64,000 bases of DNA. Source: Streptomyces sp. APSN-46.1. GTDB taxonomy: Bacteria; Actinomycetota; Actinomycetes; Streptomycetales; Streptomycetaceae. The DNA is taken from positions 62,001 through 126,000 of the forward strand of contig NZ_JALGRF010000016.1 in assembly GCF_022815725.1 (NCBI RefSeq). Direction: 5' to 3'. Of this stretch, positions 1 to 10,932 are shown one piece after another. How positions within the stretch are numbered: the stretch's first letter is position 1; each line of letters opens with the position of its first letter. The translations under genes and the position numbers were made by a program. The notes under the pieces were generated by a model. The model was not told where the DNA came from. It searched no databases and saw only the letters and a program-made list of their open reading frames with translations.

Positions 1-473
1 CGATCAGCGCGGACCAGTGGGACGGGTACACGGACGACCGCAAGGAGCTCCTGAGCCACCTGAAGGACCGGAACATCAAGAACACTGTGTTCCTGACCGG
101 TGACATCCACATGGCGTGGGCCAACGAGGTCCCGATGAACATGGCGACGTACCCGGGATCCGGCACGGCGGCGACCGAATTCGTCGTCACCTCGGTGACC
201 TCCGACAACATCGACGACCTGCTGCACGTGCCGGCGGACACCGCCTCGCTGGTCGCGGAATCGGCCATCAAGGCCGCCAACTGGCATGTGAAGTGGCTGG
301 ACATGGACGCCCACGGATACGGGGTCCTGGACGTGACGGCCGAGCGCTCGCAGATGGACTACTACGTGGTCTCCGACAAGCGCCGGGCGGACGCGACGGC
401 CGCGTGGGCGCGCTCGTACCGCACGCTCACCGGCACCCAGAAGGTGGAGCGGGTACACCAGCCGGTTCGCTGA
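1..473 (+). CDS. phoD: Alkaline phosphatase D family protein (PhoD), C-terminal part
   Basis: Open from the left window edge in frame 3; about 156 residues of the C-terminal end are visible. The segment VFLTGDIHMAW is the conserved metallophosphatase block of PhoD-type phosphodiesterase/phosphatases, with the Asp and His that bind metal. PhoD enzymes are usually Tat-exported and release phosphate from organic phosphate esters outside the cell; the Tat signal would lie left of the window and is not seen. The gene stops with TGA and is followed at once by a strong hairpin terminator, so it ends its transcription unit here. Family call firm; substrate not inferable. Confidence 0.88.
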   Translation, partial: ISADQWDGYTDDRKELLSHLKDRNIKNTVFLTGDIHMAWANEVPMNMATYPGSGTAATEFVVTSVTSDNIDDLLHVPADTASLVAESAIKAANWHVKWLDMDAHGYGVLDVTAERSQMDYYVVSDKRRADATAAWARSYRTLTGTQKVERVHQPVR

Positions 474-498
474 CATACCGTCAAATCTTCGGTTCGAG

Positions 499-526
499 GG
501 GGCGCTTGGTTCAGACCAGGCGCCCC
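499..526 (+). terminator. Intrinsic terminator after phoD
   Basis: Twelve-base arms (499-510 and 515-526, one G-T wobble) with a TCAG loop, followed by a short T run. It lies 25 bases after the phoD stop. Confidence 0.75.
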
Positions 527-651
527 TTTGGGCACTTCGGCAACAAATCTTTTACATACGAGATCTTGCCATCTTGCTGACATGCACACGTAAGCTTCGC
601 GCCAGCGTGAGGAAATACCTCACCCCCCACCACGCTTTGCGAGGAGTCAAC

Positions 652-1650
652 GTGCGCGCCTCCGCCCGCATATCCCCCCTGCTCCGCCGCCGTCTCATGG
701 GTACGGCCGTTCTGGCCGGAACCCTGGCGCTCGCCCCCGTCACGGCCCCCACGACCGTGGCCGCCGCCAAGACCCCCGCCGAGGTCTGTATCGAACAGGG
801 CGCCGAGACCGCCGCCAACGCGCGCGTCGCCCGCCCCAAGGGCCACGAGGACCACAAGGCGGCCGAGCCCACCGAGCTGACGGACGCCCAGGCCAAGGCC
901 ATGGACGCCGACCTGAGCAAGAAGCTCGGCCAGATCGGCCCGCAGCGGCTGATGCGCGCCGGCGAGGCCACCGCCGCCACGAGCATCCCGGTGTACGTCC
1001 ACGTCATCCACTCCGGCACCACCGGCAAGCTGACGGCGACCGACATCAGCAACCAGATCTCGGTCCTCAACTCCGCCTACGGCGGCCAGGGCACCGGCAA
1101 CGTCGACTCCGGCTTCCAGTTCACCCTCGCCGGGACCGACTACACGGACAACGCCAGCTGGTACAACGTCTCCAGCGGTTCCCAGGCCGAGAAGGACATG
1201 AAGAACGCCCTGCGCACGGGGGGTGCCAACGCCCTGAACGTCTACACGGCCAACCTGGGCGGCGGCCTCCTCGGCTGGGCGACCTTCCCGAGTTCCTACA
1301 CCTCGCAGCCCAAGATGGACGGCGTCGTCCTCCTGAACACCTCGCTGCCGGGCGGCTCGGCCGCCAACTACAACGAGGGCGACACCGCCACCCACGAGGT
1401 CGGCCACTGGCTCGGCCTCTACCACACCTTCCAGGGCGGCTGCAACGGAAGCGGTGACTCCGTCTCCGACACCGCCGCCGAGAAGAGCCCCGCGTACGAG
1501 TGCCCGACGGGCCGCGACTCCTGCGCCAGCAAGGCGGGCGTCGACCCGATCCACAACTTCATGGACTACACGTACGACAACTGCATGTACCAGTTCACGG
1601 CCGGCCAGGTTTCCCGCATGCAGAGCATGTGGTCCGCCTACCGCGTCTGA
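652..1650 (+). CDS. Secreted zinc metalloprotease, M43 family
   Basis: A 332-residue protein with an N-terminal signal region (Arg-rich n-region, hydrophobic stretch around residues 17-35, Ala-rich cleavage zone) and a catalytic domain holding the zinc motif HEVGHWLGLYH near residue 250 and a downstream Met-turn region (NFMDYT). This layout matches pappalysin/cytophagalysin-like M43 peptidases, extracellular endopeptidases. The frame is open from 574, but GTG 652 is chosen because GAGGAG lies 7 bases before it and because it puts the signal peptide at the start. Several Cys residues near the active site suggest disulphides. Substrate unknown. Flanked by terminators on both sides, so probably monocistronic. 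Confidence 0.88.
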   Translation: MRASARISPLLRRRLMGTAVLAGTLALAPVTAPTTVAAAKTPAEVCIEQGAETAANARVARPKGHEDHKAAEPTELTDAQAKAMDADLSKKLGQIGPQRLMRAGEATAATSIPVYVHVIHSGTTGKLTATDISNQISVLNSAYGGQGTGNVDSGFQFTLAGTDYTDNASWYNVSSGSQAEKDMKNALRTGGANALNVYTANLGGGLLGWATFPSSYTSQPKMDGVVLLNTSLPGGSAANYNEGDTATHEVGHWLGLYHTFQGGCNGSGDSVSDTAAEKSPAYECPTGRDSCASKAGVDPIHNFMDYTYDNCMYQFTAGQVSRMQSMWSAYRV

Positions 1651-1681
1651 TCCACGCAGGGCCTGAATTCAGGGCAAGAAG

Positions 1682-1725
1682 AAGGGGCACGGCCCGGCGA
1701 GTTGGTTCGCCGGGCCGTGCCCCTT
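1682..1725. terminator. Bidirectional terminator between convergent genes
   Basis: A perfect 19-bp inverted repeat (1682-1700 and 1707-1725) with a GTTGGT loop sits between the M43 protease gene on the plus strand and the hydrolase gene on the minus strand. Confidence 0.85.
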
Positions 1726-1744
1726 CCTCGTCTCCTGGCGGCGT

Positions 1745-2314
1745 CTAGAGACTGTCGAGGAACCCGAGGGCGGCCTTCCAGGTCTGTTCGGCGGCCTCCG
1801 CGTCGTAGTCGTCGAGCCCCGGGTCGGTGAACAGGTGCCCGGCGCCCGGGTAGCTGTGGACCTCCACGTCCGCCCCGGCCCGCCGCATCCGCAGGTACCA
1901 GGCGGTCAGCCAGTCGTGCGGCTCGAACTGGTCCGGGTCCGCGATGTGCAGCTGCACCGGCAGCCCGTCGGCCGAGGCGTCGTCCTCGATGTCCGACGTA
2001 CCGTGCAGGAGCAGCAGCCCGCGCGCCTTCTCGTCGTGCAGGGCCAGGTACTGCGCGACCGAGGCGCCGAAGGAGAAACCGGCGTAGACCAGACCCTGGT
2101 CGGAGTGGGGGGCCGAGGCCAGCACCGCACGCCTGAGCAGCTCGTCGCGGCCGATCTCGTCCCGGTGGGCCATGCCCTCTTCGACGGTCTCGAAGGTACG
2201 TCCCTCGAAGAGGTCCGGGACCTGCACCCGGTGCCCGGCCGCGCGCAGCCGGTCGGCCGCCGCGTGCACCGCGGGACGCAGCCCGTACGTCGAGTGGAAA
2301 AGCATGATGTTCAT
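1745..2314 (-). CDS. Dienelactone hydrolase family protein
   Basis: A 189-residue alpha/beta hydrolase. The nucleophile elbow reads GFSFGAS, so Ser replaces the Cys of classical dienelactone hydrolase; an Asp (TDPGLDDYD) and a His (GAGHLF) complete the triad order. Members are cytosolic esterases of uncertain substrate. The frame is open far upstream, but the protein proper starts at MNIMLFHSTYG (ATG 2314) with GGGGCG just before it; ATG 2323 is an alternative. It diverges from the mscS-type gene at 2396. Function beyond hydrolase is not inferable. Confidence 0.8.
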   Translation of the reverse strand: MNIMLFHSTYGLRPAVHAAADRLRAAGHRVQVPDLFEGRTFETVEEGMAHRDEIGRDELLRRAVLASAPHSDQGLVYAGFSFGASVAQYLALHDEKARGLLLLHGTSDIEDDASADGLPVQLHIADPDQFEPHDWLTAWYLRMRRAGADVEVHSYPGAGHLFTDPGLDDYDAEAAEQTWKAALGFLDSL

Positions 2315-2395
2315 GCGCCCCATCGTGCCAGCTGCCGGTGGGAAGATGTCACAGTGGAACGTGTCACAGCGCGCCTTCCGGCTACGTTCATAGCC

Positions 2396-3454
2396 ATGGA
2401 TATGGAGACCGTCCTGCGCCCGCTGGCCGTCATCGGCGGCTCGGTCGTGATCACCCTGCTCGCGGGGTGGCTGCTGGACCTGCTGCTGCGCCGCGCCGAC
2501 GCCCGGCACAGCGAGACCCCCCTGTGGGGGCTGCTGCGCCGCTGCCGCCTGCCGTTCCAGCTCACGCTGTGCACGTCCCTGGTGAGAGGCTCCTACCGCC
2601 AGGCGCGCGTCCTCCCGGACCACGCGGTCGGCGTCGGCCGGGCCCTCACCCTCATCCTGATCGCCGGGGCGGCCTGGCTGCTGGTGCGGATCGCGACGGC
2701 CGCCGTCGACTCCATGTACGCGCGCTACGCCGCCGGCTCCCCCGACGACGCCCGGGTCCGCCGGGTCCGCACCCAGGTCACGCTGATCCAGCGGGTGGTG
2801 ACGGCCGCCGTGGTCGTCGTGGCCGGGGCGTCGATGCTGCTCACCTTCCCGCCGATGCGCGCGTTCGGCGCCTCGATGCTCGCCTCCGCCGGTGTCCTCG
2901 GCATCGTGGCGGGCATCGCCGCCCAGTCCTCGCTGAGCAACCTGTTCGCCGGCCTGCAGATCGCCTTCGGCGACACCGTGCGCATCGGCGACACGGTGGT
3001 CGTGGACGGGGAATGGGGCAAGGTCGAGGAGATCACGCTCACCTTCCTGGTGGTCCGCACCTGGGACGAGCGCCGCATCACGATGCCGGTCTCGTACTTC
3101 ACGAGCAAGCCCTACGAGAACTGGTCGCGCGGCGGCGCCCAGATGACGGGCACCGTCTTCCTGCACCTGGACCACTCGGCGCCGGTCCCGCTGATGCGGG
3201 AGTGGCTGGCGGACATCCTCAAGGAGACCCCGGAGTGGGACGGCCGCGGCAGCGGCCTGGTCGTCACGGACACCACCCCGCACACCATCCAGGTCCGCGC
3301 GACGGTCACCGCGAAGGACGCCGACGACCTCTGGACGCTGCGCTGCGCGGTCCGCGAGCGCCTGATCGCCTGGCTGGTGGAACACCACCCGTACGCCCTC
3401 CCCCGCGTAACGACGGAGGCCGCACCCGACACCCCCCGCCCACCGGCCCCCTAG
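2396..3454 (+). CDS. MscS-family mechanosensitive ion channel protein
   Basis: A 352-residue membrane protein with transmembrane segments near residues 7-25, 80-100 and 130-150. The MscS signature pore helix and beta domain follow: Gly/Ala-rich GVLGIVAGIAAQSSLSN, then LQIAFGDTVRIGD and VVVDGEWGKVEEI. This family opens under membrane tension to release solutes during hypo-osmotic shock. Start ATG 2396 (MDMETVL) fits the first transmembrane helix; the open frame extends upstream only as noise. The C-terminal tail is Pro-rich. It diverges from the neighbouring hydrolase gene. Confidence 0.9.
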   Translation: MDMETVLRPLAVIGGSVVITLLAGWLLDLLLRRADARHSETPLWGLLRRCRLPFQLTLCTSLVRGSYRQARVLPDHAVGVGRALTLILIAGAAWLLVRIATAAVDSMYARYAAGSPDDARVRRVRTQVTLIQRVVTAAVVVVAGASMLLTFPPMRAFGASMLASAGVLGIVAGIAAQSSLSNLFAGLQIAFGDTVRIGDTVVVDGEWGKVEEITLTFLVVRTWDERRITMPVSYFTSKPYENWSRGGAQMTGTVFLHLDHSAPVPLMREWLADILKETPEWDGRGSGLVVTDTTPHTIQVRATVTAKDADDLWTLRCAVRERLIAWLVEHHPYALPRVTTEAAPDTPRPPAP

Positions 3455-3487
3455 CCTGCCCGGAGGCTGACCCCGCCAGGGCAATTT

Positions 3488-3553
3488 CAGCCTCGCCGGC
3501 GTTTGAGGCGCGGGGGTTCGGGGGCGGAGCCCCCGCAGCGGCGCCGCGCACGG
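3488..3553 (+). repeat. 66-bp intergenic repeat, copy A
   Basis: Begins CAGCCTCGCCGGCGTTTGAG and ends GCAGCGGCGCCGCGCACGG. The internal GGGGGCGGAGCCCCC can form a hairpin. Copy 10779-10844 has the same length with only about four differences; related halves lie at 10621-10686, 10725-10773, 27538-27612 and 46441-46532. Confidence 0.85.
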
Positions 3554-3558
3554 GCGGG

Positions 3559-4038
3559 CTAGGGCAGCGGACGCCGCATCGAGCGGTGCGGGATGCCCGC
3601 GTCCTGGAACTCCGGGCCGTAGGCCGCGTACCCGAGCCGCTCGTAGAAGCCGACCGCATGGGTCTGCGCGCCCAGGTCAACGGCCGACAGGCCGAGAGCG
3701 CCCGCCTCCGCCTCGATGGCGCGGACCAGGGCCACCCCCACGCCCAGCCCGCGCGCGGACTTCCGTACGGCCAGCCGCCCCAGCGAGCCGACGCCCTCGG
3801 ACCCGGTCTTGGCGAGTGCGGCGGCGCCGTGCAGCAGCCGCCCCGTACCCAGCGCGACCCCGTCCGGCCCCACGGCCAGCACGTGCACCGCGCCCGCGTC
3901 GTAGGCGTCGTACTCGATCGACTCCGGCACGGACTGCTCGCCCACGAACACCTCGGACCGCACGGCGAAGCACGCCGCCAGGTCGGCCTCGCCGACGGCC
4001 ACCCGGACCTCGTACCCGGCGGACCCGGCGGAGCTCAC
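3559..4038 (-). CDS. GNAT-family N-acetyltransferase (ElaA-like)
   Basis: A 159-residue GNAT protein. The N-terminal block CFAVRSEVFVGEQ is typical of the ElaA-like branch. The acetyl-CoA loop is seen as GRLAVRKSARGLGVG, and the C-terminal QTHAVGFYERLGY is the last GNAT motif. It would transfer an acyl group from acyl-CoA to an unknown amine. The GTG start overlaps the TGA of the pseudouridine synthase gene (GTGA), so the two are translationally coupled. Confidence 0.85.
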   Translation of the reverse strand: MSSAGSAGYEVRVAVGEADLAACFAVRSEVFVGEQSVPESIEYDAYDAGAVHVLAVGPDGVALGTGRLLHGAAALAKTGSEGVGSLGRLAVRKSARGLGVGVALVRAIEAEAGALGLSAVDLGAQTHAVGFYERLGYAAYGPEFQDAGIPHRSMRRPLP

Positions 4039-4976
4039 TCGCTCTCGGCCCGGATCACATCCAGCGCGTGCTGCAGGTCCGCCGGGTACGTGCTCTCGAA
4101 CTCCACCCACTCGCCGTCCGACGGGTGCTCGAAGCCCAGCCGCACCGCGTGCAGCCACTGCCGGGTCAGCCCCAGCCGCTTCGCCACGGTCGGGTCGGCG
4201 CCGTACGTCAGGTCGCCGACGCACGGGTGCCGGTGCGCGGACATGTGCACGCGGATCTGGTGCGTACGCCCGGTCTCCAGCTTGATGTCCAGCAGCGAGG
4301 CCGCGCGGAACGCCTCGATCAGGTCGTAGTGGGTGACCGACGCCTTGCCCTCCTGCGTCACGGCCCACTTGTAGTCCGCGCTCGGGTGCCGCCCGATCGG
4401 CGCGTCGATCGTGCCGCTCATCGGGTCGGGGTGGCCCTGCACCAGCGCGTGGTAGCGCTTGTCCACGACACGCTCGCGGAACTGGTTCTTCAGCGAGGTG
4501 TACGCGCGCTCCGACTTGGCGACCGCCATCAGGCCGGACGTGCCGACGTCGAGGCGGTGTACGACGCCCTGGCGCTCGGCGGCGCCGGAGGTGGAGATCC
4601 GGTAGCCGGCGGCGGCGAGGCCGCCGATGACGGTGGTGCCGGTCCAGCCGGGGCTCGGGTGGGCGGCGACGCCCACCGGCTTCATGACGACGACGACGTC
4701 GTCGTCATCGTGGATGATCTCCATGCCCGGGACGGGCTCGGCGACGAGCTCGACCGGGCGCGGCGGGGCCGGCATCTCGACTTCGAGCCAGGCGCCGCCG
4801 TGCACCCGCTCGGACTTCCCGACGACGCTGCCGTCGACCGCCACCTTCCCCGCGGCCGCGAGTTCGGCCGCCTTCGTCCGGGAAAATCCGAACATACGGG
4901 CGATGGCGGCGTCGACGCGCTCGCCCTCAAGGCCATCGGGAACGGGCAGGGTGCGGATCTCGGGAATCGTACTCAC
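4035..4976 (-). CDS. RluA-family 23S rRNA pseudouridine synthase (RluD-like)
   Basis: A 313-residue enzyme with an S4 RNA-binding domain at residues 18-75 and a catalytic domain in which HRLDVGTSGL places the nucleophilic Asp at about residue 143. It converts specific uridines to pseudouridine in rRNA; RluD-type enzymes act on helix 69 of 23S rRNA, but the exact target here is inferred only from the S4-RluD layout. The start is GTG 4976, with no strong ribosome binding site. Located just downstream of lspA, a common bacterial pairing. Confidence 0.9.
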   Translation of the reverse strand: MSTIPEIRTLPVPDGLEGERVDAAIARMFGFSRTKAAELAAAGKVAVDGSVVGKSERVHGGAWLEVEMPAPPRPVELVAEPVPGMEIIHDDDDVVVVMKPVGVAAHPSPGWTGTTVIGGLAAAGYRISTSGAAERQGVVHRLDVGTSGLMAVAKSERAYTSLKNQFRERVVDKRYHALVQGHPDPMSGTIDAPIGRHPSADYKWAVTQEGKASVTHYDLIEAFRAASLLDIKLETGRTHQIRVHMSAHRHPCVGDLTYGADPTVAKRLGLTRQWLHAVRLGFEHPSDGEWVEFESTYPADLQHALDVIRAESE

Positions 4977-5028
4977 CTGTCGAGTATGCAGGACTCAGCC
5001 GACACGCCGTCCCGCCCGGACCCCGCGA

Positions 5029-5595
5029 TCAGTCCTTGTGGACGGTGCCGTCCGGGTCCAGACCCCTGAACGACAGCAGGACGATCAGGATCCCGCCGCA
5101 CACGATCGCCGAGTCCGCGAGGTTGAAGACGGCGAAGTGGGCCGGCGCGATGAAGTCGACGACCGCACCCCGGAAAACGCCCGGCGAACGGAAGATCCGG
5201 TCCGTCAGATTGCCCAGCGCGCCGCCCAGCAGCAGGCCCAGCGCGATCGCCCAGGGCAGGCTGTAGAGCTTGCGGGCCAGCCGGACGATCACGACGATCA
5301 CACTGGCCGCGATGCAGGTGAAGATGATCGTGAACGCCTCGCCGAAGCCGAAGGCGGCGCCGGGGTTGCGGACCGCCTCGAACTTCAGCAGGTCGCCGAT
5401 GATCTCGATCGGCGCCTGGTGCTCCAGCTTCGCGACGACCAGCATCTTGCTGCCGAGGTCCAGCAGGTACGCGAGTACCGCCACCAGCAGCAGCACCACG
5501 ATCCGCCGACGCCCCTTGGAAGGCGCGGGGTCCGGCTCCGGCTGGACGGCGTCCCCGGCCTCGGGCGTACCGATGATGCGCTCCGCCTCTGTCAC
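5029..5595 (-). CDS. lspA: Lipoprotein signal peptidase II
   Basis: A 188-residue membrane aspartyl protease that cleaves the signal peptide of prolipoproteins after lipidation. Four hydrophobic segments are visible. The two catalytic Asp residues are in AVVDFI (about residue 147) and FNLADS (about 161), and the conserved NPGAAFG and GNLTDR motifs are present. GTG 5595 is chosen because GAGGGA lies 6-7 bases before it; the frame is open to 5637. The N-terminal 30 residues are an extra Pro/Glu-rich cytoplasmic tail. Confidence 0.93.
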   Translation of the reverse strand: MTEAERIIGTPEAGDAVQPEPDPAPSKGRRRIVVLLLVAVLAYLLDLGSKMLVVAKLEHQAPIEIIGDLLKFEAVRNPGAAFGFGEAFTIIFTCIAASVIVVIVRLARKLYSLPWAIALGLLLGGALGNLTDRIFRSPGVFRGAVVDFIAPAHFAVFNLADSAIVCGGILIVLLSFRGLDPDGTVHKD

Positions 5596-5749
5596 GTGAG
5601 TCCCTCGAACTAGCTCGAACCAGGTTGCCGACGACACAGCCCTGCCAGGTTCCTGGGTCCTGACGAGACACGAGAGTACGTCAGGCCGCCCGCGCGCCGC
5701 CCGCCCAGTACCGCTTTACCGGCTTCACCGGCTTCACCGGCGGGACACC

Positions 5750-6832
5750 CTAATGACGCCGCTCCTGCTTCTGCTTGCAGTCCACGCACAGCGTGGCCCG
5801 CGGGAAGGCCTGCATCCTCGCCTTGCCGATGGGCAGCCCGCAGTTCTCGCAGAGCCCGTACGTGCCCGCTTCGAGCCGTTCCAGGGCGCGCTCGGTCTGC
5901 TCCAGCATGAGCGTGGCGTTCGCGGCGAGGGCGAGCTCGGACTCGCGGGTGATGTTCTTGGTGCCGGTGTCGGCCTGGTCGTCGCCCGCGCCGTCGCCCG
6001 AGTCCCGCATCAGACCGGCGATGGCCTGCTCGGAGGCGTCCAGCTCGGCGCGCAGCCGCAGCACCTCACCCGACAGCTCGTTCCGGGCCTCCGCGACCTC
6101 CTCAGGGGTCCAGGGGTCCTCCCCGGGCCGTACGGCGAGCTCGCCGGGCGCCAGGCCCGGCGCGGCCGCCGCCTTGCCGCGGGCCTTGGGCAGCCCGCTG
6201 GTGGCCGCCGCGGCCGTCTTCCTGCCCGTACCCGTGCTCTTCTTGGCAACCACAGTCCCGGCTCCCGTCTCTCGCGCGGCCTGGGCCGCCCCCTCGGCCG
6301 CGGCCGCCTTGGCCGTGACCTTCCTCTTCTCGACGGCGCCCGTCTTCTTGACGGCGGTCGCGTTCTTCACGGCCGCCGCCTTCTGCGCCGGGGCCTTCTT
6401 GGCGGTGGTCACCTTCTTGGCGACCACCTTCCTGGCCGGGGCCTTCTTCGCGGTGGCCGCCGCCTTCTCGGCGACCGCCGACGCGTCGGTCGCGTCCTTC
6501 GCCGGGGCCTTCCCGGCGGCCGGCGCCTTCTTGGCCGTGGTCGCCTTCTTGGCGACCACCTTCCTGGCCGGGGCCTTCTTCGCGGTGGCCGCCGCCTTCT
6601 CGGCAACCGCCGACGCGTCGGTCGCGTTCTTCGCCGGGGCCTTCCCGGTGGCCGGCGCCTTCTTGGCCACCGCCTTCTTGGTCACCGCCTTCTTCGCCGG
6701 GGCCTCCTTCACCGCGGTCTTCACCGCGCCCGCGTTCCCGGCGGGCTCCGGGTCGGCCTTCCCGGCGACCTTCCCGGCGGCCTTCTTGGCAGTCCTCCCG
6801 GCAGTACTCCCGGCGGTCTTCTTCGCCACCAT
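5750..6832 (-). CDS. TraR/DksA-type zinc-finger protein with long Lys/Ala-rich N-terminus
   Basis: A 360-residue protein. Its last 110 residues are a DksA/TraR-type domain with a coiled-coil region and a four-Cys zinc finger (CENC...CVDC). The first 230 residues consist of AKKAPA/VAKK-type repeats, like the basic tails of actinobacterial histone-like proteins. DksA-type proteins enter the RNA polymerase secondary channel; the basic tail suggests nucleic-acid binding. ATG 6832 (MVAKKTAG) follows GAAGGGG; upstream open frame is ignored. A 132-bp tandem repeat lies inside. Adjacent to lspA and diverging from ileS. Confidence 0.85.
   Translation of the reverse strand: MVAKKTAGSTAGRTAKKAAGKVAGKADPEPAGNAGAVKTAVKEAPAKKAVTKKAVAKKAPATGKAPAKNATDASAVAEKAAATAKKAPARKVVAKKATTAKKAPAAGKAPAKDATDASAVAEKAAATAKKAPARKVVAKKVTTAKKAPAQKAAAVKNATAVKKTGAVEKRKVTAKAAAAEGAAQAARETGAGTVVAKKSTGTGRKTAAAATSGLPKARGKAAAAPGLAPGELAVRPGEDPWTPEEVAEARNELSGEVLRLRAELDASEQAIAGLMRDSGDGAGDDQADTGTKNITRESELALAANATLMLEQTERALERLEAGTYGLCENCGLPIGKARMQAFPRATLCVDCKQKQERRH
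6380..6670 (-). repeat. 132-bp tandem repeat inside the TraR/DksA gene
   Basis: Matching blocks start at 6419 and 6551, exactly 132 bases (44 codons) apart, giving two near-identical copies plus partial flanking units. The unit encodes KKAPARKVVAKK and the Asp/Ser-containing spacer DATDASAVAEKAAA. Variation in copy number between strains is expected. Confidence 0.8.
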
Positions 6833-7103
6833 GGCCGCGGCCCCTTCACATACTGTGATCTTGCACGCGAATCGTGCCGGAACGATAAATCGCCTCCAGC
6901 CCTGCGGCAACGGGGCACGCGTCCCTCACCATCAACCTGCATCCGTTGTGCCCAGCGTGAGGCCTGATAACCCGCCCCACCGGCCCCACCCGATCCCGGA
7001 CCGGCCCGTCGGTCCATTCGGGTCACGGCGCGCCCCTCCCCCGCGCCGCGCCCGCCGCGCCCCGAAACCGGTCTGCCGGGCAGCGCCCCGGCCCGTACAC
7101 TGG

Positions 7104-7387
7104 GCCCAGCGAAAGGCATGGATGGGGACGAGTAGCGTCGGACGCAGCCAGGAGCGACCCGGGGACGGTGAGAGCCCGGGGGCGAGCGCGACGTGAAGCA
7201 TCACCCCGGAGCCGCCGGAAGAAAGCCCGCACGGATTCCCGTAGGGCGAGTAGAACCGGCTTCGCGCCCCAATGAGGGGGCCCCCGGACCCGTCCGGAGG
7301 CCAAGGAGGGTGGTACCGCGGGAGCAGCAGTCGGCTCTCGTCCCTCCGGACGGAAGTGACACCCCGCCGGAGGAAGAGTTCAGCCTC
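7104..7387 (+). promoter_or_regulatory. T-box riboswitch of ileS, translational type
   Basis: The T-box sequence AGGGTGGTACCGCGG lies at about 7307-7321 and pairs with the downstream CGTCCCT arm. Segment 7343-7349 (CCTCCGG) can pair either with 7294-7300 (CCGGAGG) in the antisequestrator form or with 7367-7373, which contains the ileS Shine-Dalgarno. This gives two exclusive structures and translational control by uncharged tRNA-Ile. ATC at 7200-7202, followed by A, is a possible Ile specifier codon. TACACT at 7096-7101 is a weak -10 candidate for the transcript start. Confidence 0.88.
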
Positions 7388-10534
<3,147 letters not shown>

Positions 10535-10547
10535 CCAGGCCCGGCCC

Positions 10548-10587
10548 AGCGGCCCGTACCCCTCCCTCCCAGGGGGGTACGGGCCGC
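10548..10587 (+). terminator. Terminator after ileS
   Basis: Arms AGCGGCCCGTACCCC (10548-10562) and GGGGTACGGGCCGCT (10573-10587) form a perfect 15-bp stem starting 14 bases after the ileS stop. Confidence 0.85.
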
Positions 10588-10620
10588 TTCGCTGTCTCCC
10601 CGCCCCGCCCTTCCTCCGTT

Positions 10621-10686
10621 CACCGGAGCTCCGCCCCGGACCCCGTACGCGCGCTCCGCGCCCGTGCCCTCAATCGCCGGGCGGGC
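10621..10686 (-). repeat. Intergenic repeat, inverted diverged copy
   Basis: Read on the minus strand it follows the same plan as the 66-bp repeats: AATTTCAGCCCGCC, then CGGCGATTGAGG, then a GGGGTCCGGGGCGGAGC hairpin. The ileS-divIVA gap (10535-10932) contains this copy, two plus-strand copies and two terminators; no gene is seen in it. Confidence 0.7.
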
Positions 10687-10724
10687 TGAAATTGCGCTCC
10701 GCGCAATCCAGCCCCGCCAGGCAC

Positions 10725-10773
10725 AATCCAGCCCCGCCGGCGTTTGAGGCGCGGGGTCCGGGGCGGAGCCCCG
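10725..10773 (+). repeat. Intergenic repeat, short copy B1
   Basis: Carries CCGGCGTTTGAGGCGCGGGG and the GGGGCGGAGCCCC hairpin but lacks the tail seen in the 66-bp copies. It is directly followed by copy B2 in the same direction. Confidence 0.8.
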
Positions 10774-10778
10774 ATCTT

Positions 10779-10844
10779 CAGCCTCGCCGGCGTTTGAGGC
10801 GCGGGGGCTCGGGGGCAGGGCCCCCGCAGCGGCGCCGCGCACGG
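10779..10844 (+). repeat. 66-bp intergenic repeat, copy B2
   Basis: About 94 percent identical to copy A at 3488-3553 over 66 bases, including the shared tail GCAGCGGCGCCGCGCACGG. The hairpin core here is GGGGGCAGGGCCCCC. Confidence 0.85.
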
Positions 10845-10853
10845 CATACGGAA

Positions 10854-10899
10854 ACGGGCCGGGCCCGGTCCCCCCGCAGGGGGACCGGGCCCGGCCCGT
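10854..10899 (-). terminator. Terminator of divIVA
   Basis: A perfect 21-bp stem (10854-10874 and 10879-10899) with a CGCA loop lies just beyond the divIVA stop on the minus strand and marks the 3' end of the dcw transcript. Confidence 0.85.
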
Positions 10900-10932
10900 A
10901 AAAGCGACTGCCGACAGAAGCGGCGGCGGCGC

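Noticed and set aside
511..1554. Long minus-strand open frame opposite the M43 protease gene
   Set aside because: Composition is Gly/Val/Arg-rich shadow typical of antisense frames in high-GC DNA; no motifs, while the plus strand has a complete protease.
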